64,000 nt of DNA from Vibrio sp. SCSIO 43136 (GTDB taxonomy: Bacteria > Pseudomonadota > Gammaproteobacteria > Enterobacterales > Vibrionaceae): contig NZ_CP071848.1 of assembly GCF_023716565.1 (NCBI RefSeq), positions 2,356,001 through 2,420,000 on the forward strand, in the 5' to 3' direction. Positions 1 to 7,838 of this stretch are shown here, in pieces; the stretch's first letter is position 1; each line of letters starts with the position of its first letter. Under the pieces are notes generated by a model that was given only the letters and a program-made list of their open reading frames with translations, was not told the DNA's origin and did no database searches. Both the position numbers and the translations under genes were made by a program.

Positions 1-1241
1 TAACCATGCAAGGGGTGGAGTTTGCTTTCTATCAACTGCCAGCCCCAGTGGCAGCACTGCCTGCGATCGTTCTAGCGATCTTGCTAAGTAAAGAGAAGCT
101 CAATAAAGCGATTGAACAGTTTATCCAAGGTGTTGGGCATGGCGATATCATCGCAATGTGCATCATCTATCTGCTGGCTGGGGCTTTTGCTGCGGTGGCT
201 AAAGCGACGGGTGGTGTTGATGCGACCGTTAACCTTGGTCTATCCCTGCTACCACCTAGCCTTATTCTGCCGGGCATGTTTTTGATTGCTGCGTTTATTG
301 CTACTGCAATGGGCACATCAATGGGCACGATCGCAGCCCTTGCTCCAGTGGCACTCGGTGTAGCGGACGCAACAGGTATCGATCACGCAATTGCAGCGGG
401 TGCGGTGTTAAGCGGCGCAATGTTTGGTGACAACCTTTCGATCATCTCGGATACCACCATTGCAGCAACTCGCTCTCAAGGCTGTGAGATGAAAGATAAG
501 TTTAAAGAGAACATCTCGATTGCTCTACCAGCGGCTATCGTATCACTGGTTCTGTTTGCGTTCCTGAGTAAACCAAGTGAAGCACCAGCAACGACTAATA
601 TCGAGTGGCTAAAGGTTCTACCTTACCTGACGATCCTTGTGCTTGCGGTATCTGGTCTAAATGTATTTGCAGTACTTGCGATTGGTATCGTGCTAGCAGG
701 TATTGTTGGCCTGTCTATTACCGACGAGTACTCAATCACTCAATACGGTCAAGATATCTACGCAGGCTTTGGCAACATGCAAGAGATCTTCTTACTATCT
801 ATGCTAATCGGTGGCCTAAGTGCGCTAATGAAGCATCAAGGCGGCCTAGCATGGATCACTCAATCGTTAAGCAAGGTTCTAAAATCTTCAAGCCGTAAGA
901 GTGGCGAATTTGGTATTGCCCTGCTAGTTAGCCTGGTAAACTGCTGCACGGCAAATAACACGGTAGCGATCCTTGTTTCAGGTACGATCGCAAAAGATCT
1001 GGCGGAAAAACATGATATCTGCGCTAAACGTGCGGCAAGCTTGCTAGATATCTTCTCTTGTGTGATTCAAGGCATCTTGCCTTACGGTGCGCAAGTACTT
1101 CTGGCCGGTTCTATTCTGAAATTGTCACCAATTGAAGTCACCACTCACTCTTATTACTGCTTTGCGCTGGCAGCTGCTGCACTGCTTGCGGTCGTATTCA
1201 AGCCTGCAAAAGGAAGAGAAGCGAGCGCATCTGTCGCTTGA
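1..1241 (+). CDS. Na+/H+ antiporter, NhaC family (5' end outside window)
   Basis: This is a polytopic inner-membrane protein of the NhaC-type ion transporter family, expected to exchange Na+ for H+. The visible 411 residues from the ATG at position 6 are almost entirely hydrophobic segments. They include the glycine/serine/threonine-rich stretch [20 protein letters not shown] and the later [15 protein letters not shown] segment, the two pseudo-symmetric core regions typical of this family. The frame stays open to the window edge and the first visible residues fall inside what looks like an early membrane segment, so the true N-terminus (probably a few tens of residues) lies upstream. The final helix ends in a short basic tail. 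The gene is followed closely by pth. Family assignment is secure; ion specificity is inferred. Confidence 0.82.
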   Translation, partial: TMQGVEFAFYQLPAPVAALPAIVLAILLSKEKLNKAIEQFIQGVGHGDIIAMCIIYLLAGAFAAVAKATGGVDATVNLGLSLLPPSLILPGMFLIAAFIATAMGTSMGTIAALAPVALGVADATGIDHAIAAGAVLSGAMFGDNLSIISDTTIAATRSQGCEMKDKFKENISIALPAAIVSLVLFAFLSKPSEAPATTNIEWLKVLPYLTILVLAVSGLNVFAVLAIGIVLAGIVGLSITDEYSITQYGQDIYAGFGNMQEIFLLSMLIGGLSALMKHQGGLAWITQSLSKVLKSSSRKSGEFGIALLVSLVNCCTANNTVAILVSGTIAKDLAEKHDICAKRAASLLDIFSCVIQGILPYGAQVLLAGSILKLSPIEVTTHSYYCFALAAAALLAVVFKPAKGREASASVA

Positions 1242-1299
1242 TCACAAAAAACTGTGCTATCATACGGCGCTTTTTTTGATTCCTAGAGAGATCCTAACC

Positions 1300-1890
1300 T
1301 TGAGTCAACAGATTAAACTTCTTGTTGGGCTAGCAAACCCGGGCGCTGAGTACGCACGTACTCGTCATAATGCAGGCGCTTGGGCCGTTGAAGAGCTAGC
1401 TCGTGTTCACAACGTAACACTGAAAAATGAACCAAAGTTTTTTGGTATGACAGGTCGAATCATTGTTGATGGACAGGATCTCCGTTTGCTGATCCCTACC
1501 ACCTTTATGAACCTTTCCGGTAAAGCGGTTGCAGCGCTTGCAAAGTTTTACCAGATCAAACCTGAAGAGATCATGGTCGCGCATGACGAACTTGATATGC
1601 CTCCAGGTGTTGCTAAGTTCAAGAAAGGCGGTGGTCATGGCGGTCACAATGGCCTGCGTGACATCATCAGTAAGATGGGCAACAACAAAGATTTCTATCG
1701 TCTACGTCTTGGCATCGGCCATCCGGGACACAAAGACAGAGTCGCTGGCTATGTTTTAGGCAAAGCTCCAGCGAAAGAGCAAGAATGTATTGATGCAGCT
1801 GTCGATGAGTCAGTTCGCAGTCTAGATATATTGCTAAAAGACGGTCTAACCAAAGCGCAAAATCGCTTACACACTTTCAAAGCAGAATAA
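1300..1890 (+). CDS. pth: Peptidyl-tRNA hydrolase
   Basis: Pth hydrolyses peptidyl-tRNAs that drop off ribosomes, recycling tRNA in the cytoplasm. I start it at TTG 1300, where the protein begins [15 protein letters not shown] as in other Vibrio Pth proteins; the longer open frame upstream overlaps the antiporter gene and has no family similarity. From this start it is 196 residues, normal for the family. Catalytic residues are visible: N13, the nucleophile-assisting H23 in TRHNAG, N71 in FMNLSG and D96 in AHDELD. The glycine- and histidine-rich [12 protein letters not shown] segment is also present. A GAGAG ribosome binding site precedes the start. ychF begins 9 bp downstream, so the two are probably co-transcribed, as in many gammaproteobacteria. 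Confidence 0.95.
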   Translation: MSQQIKLLVGLANPGAEYARTRHNAGAWAVEELARVHNVTLKNEPKFFGMTGRIIVDGQDLRLLIPTTFMNLSGKAVAALAKFYQIKPEEIMVAHDELDMPPGVAKFKKGGGHGGHNGLRDIISKMGNNKDFYRLRLGIGHPGHKDRVAGYVLGKAPAKEQECIDAAVDESVRSLDILLKDGLTKAQNRLHTFKAE

Positions 1891-1899
1891 GGTAAAAAC

Positions 1900-2991
1900 A
1901 TGGGTTTTAAATGTGGCATCGTTGGTCTGCCTAACGTAGGTAAATCAACCCTATTTAACGCACTGACTAAAGCGGGTATCGAAGCAGCGAACTTCCCGTT
2001 CTGTACTATCGAGCCAAACACTGGCGTAGTACCGGTGCCAGATCTACGCCTAGATGCACTTGCTAAGATCGTTAACCCGCAGAAGATCCTGCCAACGACT
2101 ATGGAGTTTGTTGATATCGCAGGTCTAGTTGCTGGTGCATCTAAAGGTGAAGGTCTAGGTAACAAATTCCTAGCGAACATCCGTGAAACTGACGCAATCG
2201 GCCATGTAGTACGCTGTTTCGAGAACGAAAACATCGTTCACGTTGCAGGTAAAGTATCTCCGATTGAAGATATCGAAGTGATCAACCTAGAGCTTGCTCT
2301 AGCTGACCTTGATTCTTGTGAGCGTGCTATCCAGCGTAATGCGAAGAAAGCAAAAGGCGGCGACAAAGACGCTAAGTTCGAACTAACCGTTCTAGAAAAG
2401 CTACTTCCAGTACTGACTGAAGGTGGTATGGCTCGTACTGTTGACCTAGCAAAAGAAGAGTTGGCAGCGGTTGGCTACCTTAACTTCCTAACGCTTAAGC
2501 CGACAATGTACATCGCTAACGTGAACGAAGATGGCTTCGAGGACAACCCATACCTAGATGCAGTACGTGAGTACGCTGAAAAAGAAAACAACGTTGTTGT
2601 TGCGGTATGTGCATCTATCGAGTCTGAACTTTCAGAGCTGGATGATGAAGATCGCGAAGAGTTCCTAGCAGACATGGGTATCGAAGAACCAGGTCTAAAC
2701 CGCGTGATCCGTTCAGGTTACGAGCTACTGACGCTACAAACTTACTTCACTGCTGGCGTGAAAGAAGTACGTGCATGGACTATCCCTGTAGGTGCAACTG
2801 CACCTCAATCTGCGGGTAAGATCCACACTGACTTTGAAAAAGGCTTCATCCGTGCAGAAGTTGTTGGCTACGATGATTTCATCGAGTTCAACGGTGAGTC
2901 TGGCGCTAAAGAAGCTGGTAAATGGCGTCTAGAAGGTAAAGATTACATTGTTAAAGACGGTGATGTGATTCACTTCCGTTTTAATGTGTAA
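1900..2991 (+). CDS. ychF: Redox-regulated, ribosome-binding ATPase YchF (OLA1 family)
   Basis: YchF is an Obg-related P-loop protein of 363 residues that prefers ATP over GTP and binds ribosomes; it has been linked to oxidative-stress responses. The P-loop GLPNVGKS lies at residues 9-16, a switch II DIAGLV motif follows near residue 70, and the usual G4 NKxD is replaced by NVNED, which fits the relaxed nucleotide specificity of this family. The last ~85 residues form a TGS domain. It lies directly behind pth and is followed by a strong terminator, so it ends this transcription unit. Confidence 0.95.
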   Translation: MGFKCGIVGLPNVGKSTLFNALTKAGIEAANFPFCTIEPNTGVVPVPDLRLDALAKIVNPQKILPTTMEFVDIAGLVAGASKGEGLGNKFLANIRETDAIGHVVRCFENENIVHVAGKVSPIEDIEVINLELALADLDSCERAIQRNAKKAKGGDKDAKFELTVLEKLLPVLTEGGMARTVDLAKEELAAVGYLNFLTLKPTMYIANVNEDGFEDNPYLDAVREYAEKENNVVVAVCASIESELSELDDEDREEFLADMGIEEPGLNRVIRSGYELLTLQTYFTAGVKEVRAWTIPVGATAPQSAGKIHTDFEKGFIRAEVVGYDDFIEFNGESGAKEAGKWRLEGKDYIVKDGDVIHFRFNV

Positions 2992-3012
2992 TTAATACTG
3001 TCTGTTTTGAAG

Positions 3013-3039
3013 GGCCAGCAAATATTGCTGGCCTTTTTT
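3013..3039 (+). terminator. Rho-independent terminator of pth-ychF
   Basis: A perfect 9-bp stem (GGCCAGCAA / TTGCTGGCC) with a 3-nt loop is followed by a run of T, 20 bp after the ychF stop codon. Confidence 0.9.
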
Positions 3040-3050
3040 GATCTTGGTTT

Positions 3051-3078
3051 ACGGGAAACGGGAAACGGGAAACGGGTA
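3051..3078. repeat. 7-bp tandem repeat ACGGGAA, about four units
   Basis: Three exact copies of ACGGGAA are followed by a fourth changed by one base (ACGGGTA). The reverse complement, CCGTTTCCCG, occurs at 3267-3276. The two therefore bracket about 225 bp as an inverted pair. Confidence 0.8.
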
Positions 3079-3390
3079 GTTTGATGCGCCCCAGTGAGTA
3101 TAAACAAGGCAAATTTGTAGCTGAGCTAAAAAATATCAGTGTAAGTTATGTGCGTTTTATAACCACCCTACATATAATTCTTTCTAACTAACAAGAAACA
3201 CTCAAAGGTCACGGCTAAAATCTGTGCACGCCAAACTAAAACCGTAAATCCGCTCGCCGCTTACCGTTTCCCGACTAATTTTATCGCTGAACATACCGCT
3301 CAAAATGCGCCACTTTTGGATCATAAATCTACCATTTCGATTACTTTTAGTTCGAACAACAAAAAAAACGGGGTTTCTTCAAAAAAACTG

Positions 3391-3419
3391 TTGACGGTAT
3401 TAGGTCATATCCGCATAAT
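3391..3419 (+). promoter_or_regulatory. Stringent-type sigma70 promoter of the tRNA operon
   Basis: A -35 box TTGACG (3391-3396) and a -10 box CATAAT (3414-3419) are separated by exactly 17 bp. The -10 is followed by a GC-rich discriminator (CGCCCCGC), the signature of ppGpp-sensitive stable-RNA promoters. The first tRNA starts about 50 bp downstream. Confidence 0.85.
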
Positions 3420-3475
3420 TCGCCCCGCTCCCGACGAGAAGGCGACTTCGAAATTGGAAGTAAAAATATGGAAAT

Positions 3476-3552
3476 GGCTACGTAGCTCAGCTGGTTAGAG
3501 CACATCACTCATAATGATGGGGTCACAGGTTCGAATCCCGTCGTAGCCACCA
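3476..3552 (+). tRNA. tRNA-Met (CAT), elongator
   Basis: A 77-nt cloverleaf with encoded CCA; the anticodon loop CTCATAA gives CAT. The sequence is essentially that of the enterobacterial elongator tRNA-Met rather than the initiator: the acceptor stem GGCTACG/CGTAGCC is fully paired. It is the first gene of the array. Confidence 0.97.
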
Positions 3553-3601
3553 TTTCCTAAATGCTTTTACACATTTATGTGGAAAGTGGTTAGGAAAATA
3601 T

Positions 3602-3686
3602 GCGGAAGTGGCGGAATTGGTAGACGCACCAGATTTAGGTTCTGGCGCCGCAAGGTGTGAGAGTTCAAGTCTCTCCTTCCGCACCA
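3602..3686 (+). tRNA. tRNA-Leu (TAG)
   Basis: An 85-nt class II tRNA with a long variable arm and encoded CCA. Acceptor GCGGAAG pairs with CTTCCGC, and the anticodon loop TTTAGGT gives TAG. This sequence is repeated without visible change in all ten Leu copies of the array. Confidence 0.97.
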
Positions 3687-3715
3687 TATTTTCGATAGTG
3701 TCAACTATCAACTGC

Positions 3716-3790
3716 AGGTCTATCGCCAAGCGGTAAGGCAGCGGCTTTTGATGCCGCCATTCCCTGGTTCGAATCCAGGTAGACCTGCCA
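3716..3790 (+). tRNA. tRNA-Gln (TTG)
   Basis: A 75-nt cloverleaf: acceptor AGGTCTA pairs with TAGACCT, discriminator G, encoded CCA. The anticodon loop TTTTGAT gives TTG. First of six identical Gln copies. Confidence 0.96.
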
Positions 3791-3858
3791 CTATTTAGCG
3801 AGATTGATTGATAAAGCATCACTCAGTATCGTAGGCAGTAAAAACCTTGAAAAAAAGG

Positions 3859-3888
3859 TTGCAACTGCGAGTGGGATTACACTATATT
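3859..3888 (+). promoter_or_regulatory. Possible internal promoter before the second tRNA-Met
   Basis: TTGCAA (3859-3864) and TATATT (3883-3888) are 18 bp apart and followed by a C-rich CTCGC discriminator, within the unusually long 116-bp spacer between the first Gln and second Met tRNAs. This would let the array be read from a second start. Inferred from motif match only. Confidence 0.5.
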
Positions 3889-3906
3889 ATCTCGCTCTGA
3901 AAACAT

Positions 3907-3983
3907 GGCTACGTAGCTCAGCTGGTTAGAGCACATCACTCATAATGATGGGGTCACAGGTTCGAATCCCGTCGTAGCCACCA
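3907..3983 (+). tRNA. tRNA-Met (CAT), elongator
   Basis: Second Met copy, identical to the one at 3476, with encoded CCA. It is preceded by the possible internal promoter. Confidence 0.97.
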
Positions 3984-4035
3984 TATTTATCTATTGGTTA
4001 TAATTAACGAATAGATAATGTAGAAAACTTGAGAT

Positions 4036-4120
4036 GCGGAAGTGGCGGAATTGGTAGACGCACCAGATTTAGGTTCTGGCGCCGCAAGGTGTGAGAGTTC
4101 AAGTCTCTCCTTCCGCACCA
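4036..4120 (+). tRNA. tRNA-Leu (TAG)
   Basis: Second Leu-TAG copy, identical to the first; it lies just upstream of the degenerate tRNA-Leu-like gene. Confidence 0.97.
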
Positions 4121-4141
4121 TCTCAAAGTGAGCACTGATAT

Positions 4142-4228
4142 TATTCAGTTTATGATTTGGTAGACGCAGCTAGTTTTAATTTCTAGATGCCGAAGGTTGT
4201 AAGGGTTCAAGCCTCTCCTTCCGCACCA
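4142..4228 (+). pseudogene. Degenerate tRNA-Leu-like gene (tRNA relic or tRNA-like RNA)
   Basis: From the D-loop onward this 87-nt stretch follows tRNA-Leu: TTGGTAGACGC, an anticodon-arm region, GGTTCAAGCC and a perfect CTCCTTCCGCACCA 3' end. The 5' acceptor strand and D-stem do not match (TATTCAG instead of GCGGAAG), so the acceptor stem cannot form. The anticodon arm is CTAG/CTAG with a T.T mismatch next to the loop; the loop TTTAATT would read TAA but has T at position 37. It cannot be a normal tRNA, yet its 3' half with CCA is intact and it sits inside the transcribed array. Confidence 0.8.
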
Positions 4229-4269
4229 TCTCAACTAAAGAAGAGTTTTCTACGACAATTTGATTTCAT

Positions 4270-4354
4270 GCGGAAGTGGCGGAATTGGTAGACGCACCAG
4301 ATTTAGGTTCTGGCGCCGCAAGGTGTGAGAGTTCAAGTCTCTCCTTCCGCACCA
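4270..4354 (+). tRNA. tRNA-Leu (TAG)
   Basis: Third intact Leu-TAG copy. It is flanked by ATTTCAT before and ATGAAAT after, a short inverted repeat that extends pairing of the acceptor stem in the precursor. Confidence 0.97.
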
Positions 4355-4371
4355 TGAAATCAAATGCCTGT

Positions 4372-4446
4372 AGGTCTATCGCCAAGCGGTAAGGCAGCGG
4401 CTTTTGATGCCGCCATTCCCTGGTTCGAATCCAGGTAGACCTGCCA
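4372..4446 (+). tRNA. tRNA-Gln (TTG)
   Basis: Second Gln-TTG copy; first member of the run of Gln-Leu tandem units. Confidence 0.96.
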
Positions 4447-4500
4447 CTACAAAACGTTATATTGATTATACCAATTATCAGTATGACTACAGATTATGTT

Positions 4501-4585
4501 GCGGAAGTGGCGGAATTGGTAGACGCACCAGATTTAGGTTCTGGCGCCGCAAGGTGTGAGAGTTCAAGTCTCTCCTTCCGCACCA
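4501..4585 (+). tRNA. tRNA-Leu (TAG)
   Basis: Leu-TAG copy of tandem unit 1; preceded by the spacer ending ACAGATTATGTT. Confidence 0.97.
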
Positions 4586-4624
4586 TCTCTTTAGTGTTGA
4601 TTGCACTTTAAAACAATCGCCTGC

Positions 4625-4699
4625 AGGTCTATCGCCAAGCGGTAAGGCAGCGGCTTTTGATGCCGCCATTCCCTGGTTCGAATCCAGGTAGACCTGCCA
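4625..4699 (+). tRNA. tRNA-Gln (TTG)
   Basis: Gln-TTG copy opening tandem unit 2; preceded by CTGC. Confidence 0.96.
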
Positions 4700-4752
4700 T
4701 ACAAAACGTTATATTGATTATACCAATTATCAGTATGACTACAGATTATGTT

Positions 4753-4837
4753 GCGGAAGTGGCGGAATTGGTAGACGCACCAGATTTAGGTTCTGGCGCC
4801 GCAAGGTGTGAGAGTTCAAGTCTCTCCTTCCGCACCA
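4753..4837 (+). tRNA. tRNA-Leu (TAG)
   Basis: Leu-TAG copy of tandem unit 2, followed by the CGATTAGCAC spacer variant. Confidence 0.97.
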
Positions 4838-4877
4838 TCTCTTTAGTGTTCGATTAGCACTTTAAATTAATCACCGT

Positions 4878-4952
4878 AGGTCTATCGCCAAGCGGTAAGG
4901 CAGCGGCTTTTGATGCCGCCATTCCCTGGTTCGAATCCAGGTAGACCTGCCA
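4878..4952 (+). tRNA. tRNA-Gln (TTG)
   Basis: Gln-TTG copy opening tandem unit 3; preceded by CCGT rather than CTGC. Confidence 0.96.
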
Positions 4953-5005
4953 TACAAAACGTTATATTGATTATACCAATTATCAGTATGACTACAGATT
5001 ATGTT

Positions 5006-5090
5006 GCGGAAGTGGCGGAATTGGTAGACGCACCAGATTTAGGTTCTGGCGCCGCAAGGTGTGAGAGTTCAAGTCTCTCCTTCCGCACCA
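5006..5090 (+). tRNA. tRNA-Leu (TAG)
   Basis: Leu-TAG copy of tandem unit 3; its whole unit is indistinguishable by eye from the neighbouring one. Confidence 0.97.
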
Positions 5091-5130
5091 TCTCTTTAGT
5101 GTTCGATTAGCACTTTAAATTAATCACCGT

Positions 5131-5205
5131 AGGTCTATCGCCAAGCGGTAAGGCAGCGGCTTTTGATGCCGCCATTCCCTGGTTCGAATCCAGGTAGACC
5201 TGCCA
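5131..5205 (+). tRNA. tRNA-Gln (TTG)
   Basis: Gln-TTG copy opening tandem unit 4. Confidence 0.96.
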
Positions 5206-5258
5206 TACAAAACGTTATATTGATTATACCAATTATCAGTATGACTACAGATTATGAT

Positions 5259-5343
5259 GCGGAAGTGGCGGAATTGGTAGACGCACCAGATTTAGGTTCT
5301 GGCGCCGCAAGGTGTGAGAGTTCAAGTCTCTCCTTCCGCACCA
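5259..5343 (+). tRNA. tRNA-Leu (TAG)
   Basis: Leu-TAG copy of tandem unit 4; the preceding base triplet is GAT instead of GTT, one of few differences between units. Confidence 0.97.
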
Positions 5344-5382
5344 TCTCTTTAGTGTTGATTGCACTTTAAAACAATCGCCTGC

Positions 5383-5457
5383 AGGTCTATCGCCAAGCGG
5401 TAAGGCAGCGGCTTTTGATGCCGCCATTCCCTGGTTCGAATCCAGGTAGACCTGCCA
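5383..5457 (+). tRNA. tRNA-Gln (TTG)
   Basis: Sixth and last Gln-TTG copy, opening tandem unit 5. Confidence 0.96.
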
Positions 5458-5510
5458 TACAAAACGTTATATTGATTATACCAATTATCAGTATGACTAC
5501 AGATTATGTT

Positions 5511-5595
5511 GCGGAAGTGGCGGAATTGGTAGACGCACCAGATTTAGGTTCTGGCGCCGCAAGGTGTGAGAGTTCAAGTCTCTCCTTCCGCACCA
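5511..5595 (+). tRNA. tRNA-Leu (TAG)
   Basis: Leu-TAG copy that closes the Gln-Leu run and opens the Leu-Met run; its 3' spacer (TTATTTAAATATTAATGC) differs from the earlier ones. Confidence 0.97.
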
Positions 5596-5632
5596 TTATT
5601 TAAATATTAATGCATAGCATTGATATCAGAGT

Positions 5633-5709
5633 GGCTACGTAGCTCAGTTGGTTAGAGCACATCACTCATAATGATGGGGTCACAGGTTCGAATCCCGTCG
5701 TAGCCACCA
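5633..5709 (+). tRNA. tRNA-Met (CAT), elongator
   Basis: Third Met copy. It differs from the others at one D-loop base (AGTTGG instead of AGCTGG), which is the form found in E. coli. Confidence 0.97.
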
Positions 5710-5763
5710 TTTACAACGTCTTATCGATTTTACCAATTGTCGGTTATGACTACAGATTATGTT

Positions 5764-5848
5764 GCGGAAGTGGCGGAATTGGTAGACGCACCAGATTTAG
5801 GTTCTGGCGCCGCAAGGTGTGAGAGTTCAAGTCTCTCCTTCCGCACCA
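5764..5848 (+). tRNA. tRNA-Leu (TAG)
   Basis: Leu-TAG copy 253 bp after the previous Leu, forming a second kind of 253-bp tandem unit (Leu-Met). Confidence 0.97.
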
Positions 5849-5885
5849 TTATTTAAATATTAATGCTTAGCATTGATATCAGAGT

Positions 5886-5962
5886 GGCTACGTAGCTCAG
5901 CTGGTTAGAGCACATCACTCATAATGATGGGGTCACAGGTTCGAATCCCGTCGTAGCCACCA
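5886..5962 (+). tRNA. tRNA-Met (CAT), elongator
   Basis: Fourth Met copy, 253 bp after the third, with the AGCTGG D-loop. Confidence 0.97.
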
Positions 5963-6032
5963 TTTACAACGTCTTATCGACTTTACCAATTGTCGGTTAT
6001 GACTACACTTTCTTTTTATAAGAATTAGCGTT

Positions 6033-6117
6033 GCGGAAGTGGCGGAATTGGTAGACGCACCAGATTTAGGTTCTGGCGCCGCAAGGTGTGAGAGTTCAAG
6101 TCTCTCCTTCCGCACCA
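6033..6117 (+). tRNA. tRNA-Leu (TAG)
   Basis: Tenth intact Leu-TAG copy and last gene of the array, 8 bp before the terminator stem. Confidence 0.97.
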
Positions 6118-6125
6118 TTATCTAG

Positions 6126-6156
6126 AAACCCACTCTTCGGAGTGGGTTTTCTTCTA
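6126..6156 (+). terminator. Terminator of the tRNA array
   Basis: A perfect 10-bp stem (AAACCCACTC / GAGTGGGTTT) closed by a TTCG tetraloop and followed by a T-rich tract. Confidence 0.92.
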
Positions 6157-6239
6157 TCTGAATCTCTTCAAATTAGCTTTCCTTTCTCAAGCCAAAAACT
6201 CAGACAAAAAAGCCGAGCTCTTGCTCCGCTCAGTTACAT

Positions 6240-6417
6240 AATACCAATACGACTAATTATATGATCTTGCATAGCGACGGACAGATTTTGTCTAGTATGG
6301 TCCGGCATTCCGGGGAAGAAATCTTATGCCTAGCTGGGACTAGGGACACGATTTCTGACGCAGCTAGAGGAAATATGGACTAGCTAGGCTGAACAGATAA
6401 TTAGTTGGATTGGTATA
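6240..6417. mobile_element. MITE-like palindromic element with 20-bp terminal inverted repeats
   Basis: The left end ATACCAATACGACTAATTAT and the right end, read on the other strand, ATACCAATCCAACTAATTAT match at 18 of 20 positions. The ~178-bp body has no open reading frame. It lies between the tRNA terminator and the ubiF 3' end. The body (CTAGCT-rich) can fold partly on itself. No target-site duplication could be fixed by eye, so calling it a transposable element is an inference. Confidence 0.65.
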
Positions 6418-6428
6418 ACTACTATGCG

Positions 6429-7598
6429 CTATAGCCCCAGTGCATACTTGAGCACCTGAGCTTTTACTGGACCAGCTTCCTCGGCGACCTTCAAAGCTGC
6501 ATTACGAAGTAGCTTTAAAGGGCCAATATCATTGCTAAACCCTTTGTAGAAAAAGTCCATTCCAGATTGCATCAGCAAGTTGTCTGGCTTACGGCGCAGC
6601 TCATACTGACGAAGTGCTTGAGGCTGTTGCTGATATTGCTCCACCGATTCAAGCAGCGCTTTGACATCTTTAAAGCCCAGATTAACACCTTGCCCTGCTA
6701 ACGGATTAATGGTGTGGGCCGCATCACCAACCAATACACAGTTATTCTTGGTATAATGTTGGGCATGGCGGCGGGTCAATGGGAAGCTTCCAGATTGCAG
6801 CACTTCGATATCACCAAGTTCACTGGGAAAGTTAGCCAGAATCTCTTCTTTCAATTGCAATGACGATAACTGCTTGAGCTGAGCAATACGCTTTGGTGAG
6901 TCATACCAAACTAGCGAGCCTTGGTGACCACACAGAGGTAAAAAGGAGCGTGGACCACTCGGATGAAACTGCTGCCATGTAATGTCTTGCTGTGGAAGCT
7001 CCGTCTTCACATTAATCAGCATGCAATGCTGGCGATAATCCCATGCCGTAATGCCTATCCCAGCTAACTGGCGAACCTTCGAGTTTGCCCCATCTGCACC
7101 AATCACCCATTGCGCAGCTAGTTCAGTACCATCATCTAATGATATCTGATTACTCTCTGCTCCAACCTTTAGATCGGTCAGGCGATTTGGGCTCATCACA
7201 GTGAGATTAGATAAGGTTGGAAATTGTTGCCATAAGCCTAATTGAATCAGACGGTTTTCAACGATAAAACCAAGTTGATCCAAACCAACACTATCGGAAT
7301 GAAAACGAGTGCGGCATTCAGGGTGTTCCCACGTTTCAAGACGGCGATAAGGACACACACGCATCGCCTTGATTGCTTGCCACACCCCCAGCTGATCCAG
7401 CAATTCAACCGACTTATGAGAAATAGCTGATACACGAATGTCCATCGCTTGCTCAGCTGAAAAAGCTTGTGGCTGATCTCCTTCGATCACAGCAACCTGC
7501 TTGCCTTGTTTGGCGAAGCCAACAGCAAGTGCCGCCCCAACCATACCGCCACCAACAATGGCGATATCAAATTGTGACTGATTAGTCGATTGATTCAT
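6429..7598 (-). CDS. ubiF: FAD-dependent 2-octaprenyl-3-methyl-6-methoxy-1,4-benzoquinol hydroxylase (UbiF)
   Basis: UbiF carries out the C6 (late) hydroxylation in aerobic ubiquinone biosynthesis. The protein shows the FAD-binding dinucleotide fold with GGGMVGA at residues 16-22, the internal GADGANS motif of this flavin hydroxylase family and the C-terminal flavin motif GDAAHTINPLAGQGVN. The family (UbiH/UbiF/VisC) is certain; UbiF specifically is supported by its position divergent from miaB, as in E. coli. I use the ATG at 7598 (389 residues); a GTG four codons upstream (7610) is an alternative and neither has a strong ribosome binding site. Confidence 0.88.
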   Translation of the reverse strand: MNQSTNQSQFDIAIVGGGMVGAALAVGFAKQGKQVAVIEGDQPQAFSAEQAMDIRVSAISHKSVELLDQLGVWQAIKAMRVCPYRRLETWEHPECRTRFHSDSVGLDQLGFIVENRLIQLGLWQQFPTLSNLTVMSPNRLTDLKVGAESNQISLDDGTELAAQWVIGADGANSKVRQLAGIGITAWDYRQHCMLINVKTELPQQDITWQQFHPSGPRSFLPLCGHQGSLVWYDSPKRIAQLKQLSSLQLKEEILANFPSELGDIEVLQSGSFPLTRRHAQHYTKNNCVLVGDAAHTINPLAGQGVNLGFKDVKALLESVEQYQQQPQALRQYELRRKPDNLLMQSGMDFFYKGFSNDIGPLKLLRNAALKVAEEAGPVKAQVLKYALGL

Positions 7599-7838
7599 CC
7601 GTTCTATCACTCTGATTTTTTACCTATTTTGCATTGTACGTACTGGCTAACTAAATGCGAGTAAAACCCTTACAGAATGTGGTATTAGAGGAAATTTGGC
7701 CTAACTCTAGTCAGGCGGTATTTAAACCAGTACAATACGCCGCTACCTCCGAGATGGGGGAAAATTCAGTACACTATTTAAGCACTTTAGGAATGCCTAT
7801 ATCGGCCATTCCAAATAGATTAAACGAGCGGATGTAAG

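Larger units (their letters stand above)
3040..3475. other. Gene-free leader region of the tRNA array with GGGAAAC repeats
   Basis: About 435 bp without a credible gene. It holds a 7-bp tandem repeat (ACGGGAA, about four units, 3051-3078), an inverted copy of the same word (CCGTTTCCC at 3267-3275), and near its end the tRNA promoter. The 60-codon open frame that begins at 3316 runs into the first tRNA and is not considered coding. Confidence 0.6.
4372..5595. repeat. Five tandem Gln-Leu tRNA units of 252/253 bp
   Basis: tRNA-Gln starts at 4372, 4625, 4878, 5131 and 5383; tRNA-Leu starts at 4501, 4753, 5006, 5259 and 5511. The steps are 252 or 253 bp. Spacers are also repeated: a conserved ACAAAACGTTATATTGATTA-type spacer before each Leu, and two alternating spacers after Leu (one with TGATTGCAC, one with CGATTAGCAC). 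This is a true segmental tandem duplication, not just repeated tRNA genes. Confidence 0.93.

Noticed and set aside
1132..1299. N-terminal extension of pth
   Set aside because: The extra codons overlap the antiporter gene; the conserved Pth N-terminus begins at TTG 1300.
3316..3498. 60-codon open frame before the tRNA array
   Set aside because: It runs through the tRNA promoter into the first tRNA gene and has no start signal or family resemblance.
4372..5595. CRISPR array
   Set aside because: The ~253-bp periodicity comes from tRNA genes and spacers; the units are far too long and no short direct repeats with unique spacers are present.
4487..6118. Repeated short open frames of 60-68 codons on both strands
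   Set aside because: They are the tRNA-Leu and tRNA-Gln sequences read as protein; all repeats are explained by the tRNA units.
7655..7837. 60-codon open frame between ubiF and miaB
   Set aside because: It ends next to the miaB start, lies in the promoter region, has no ribosome binding site and no recognisable protein features.
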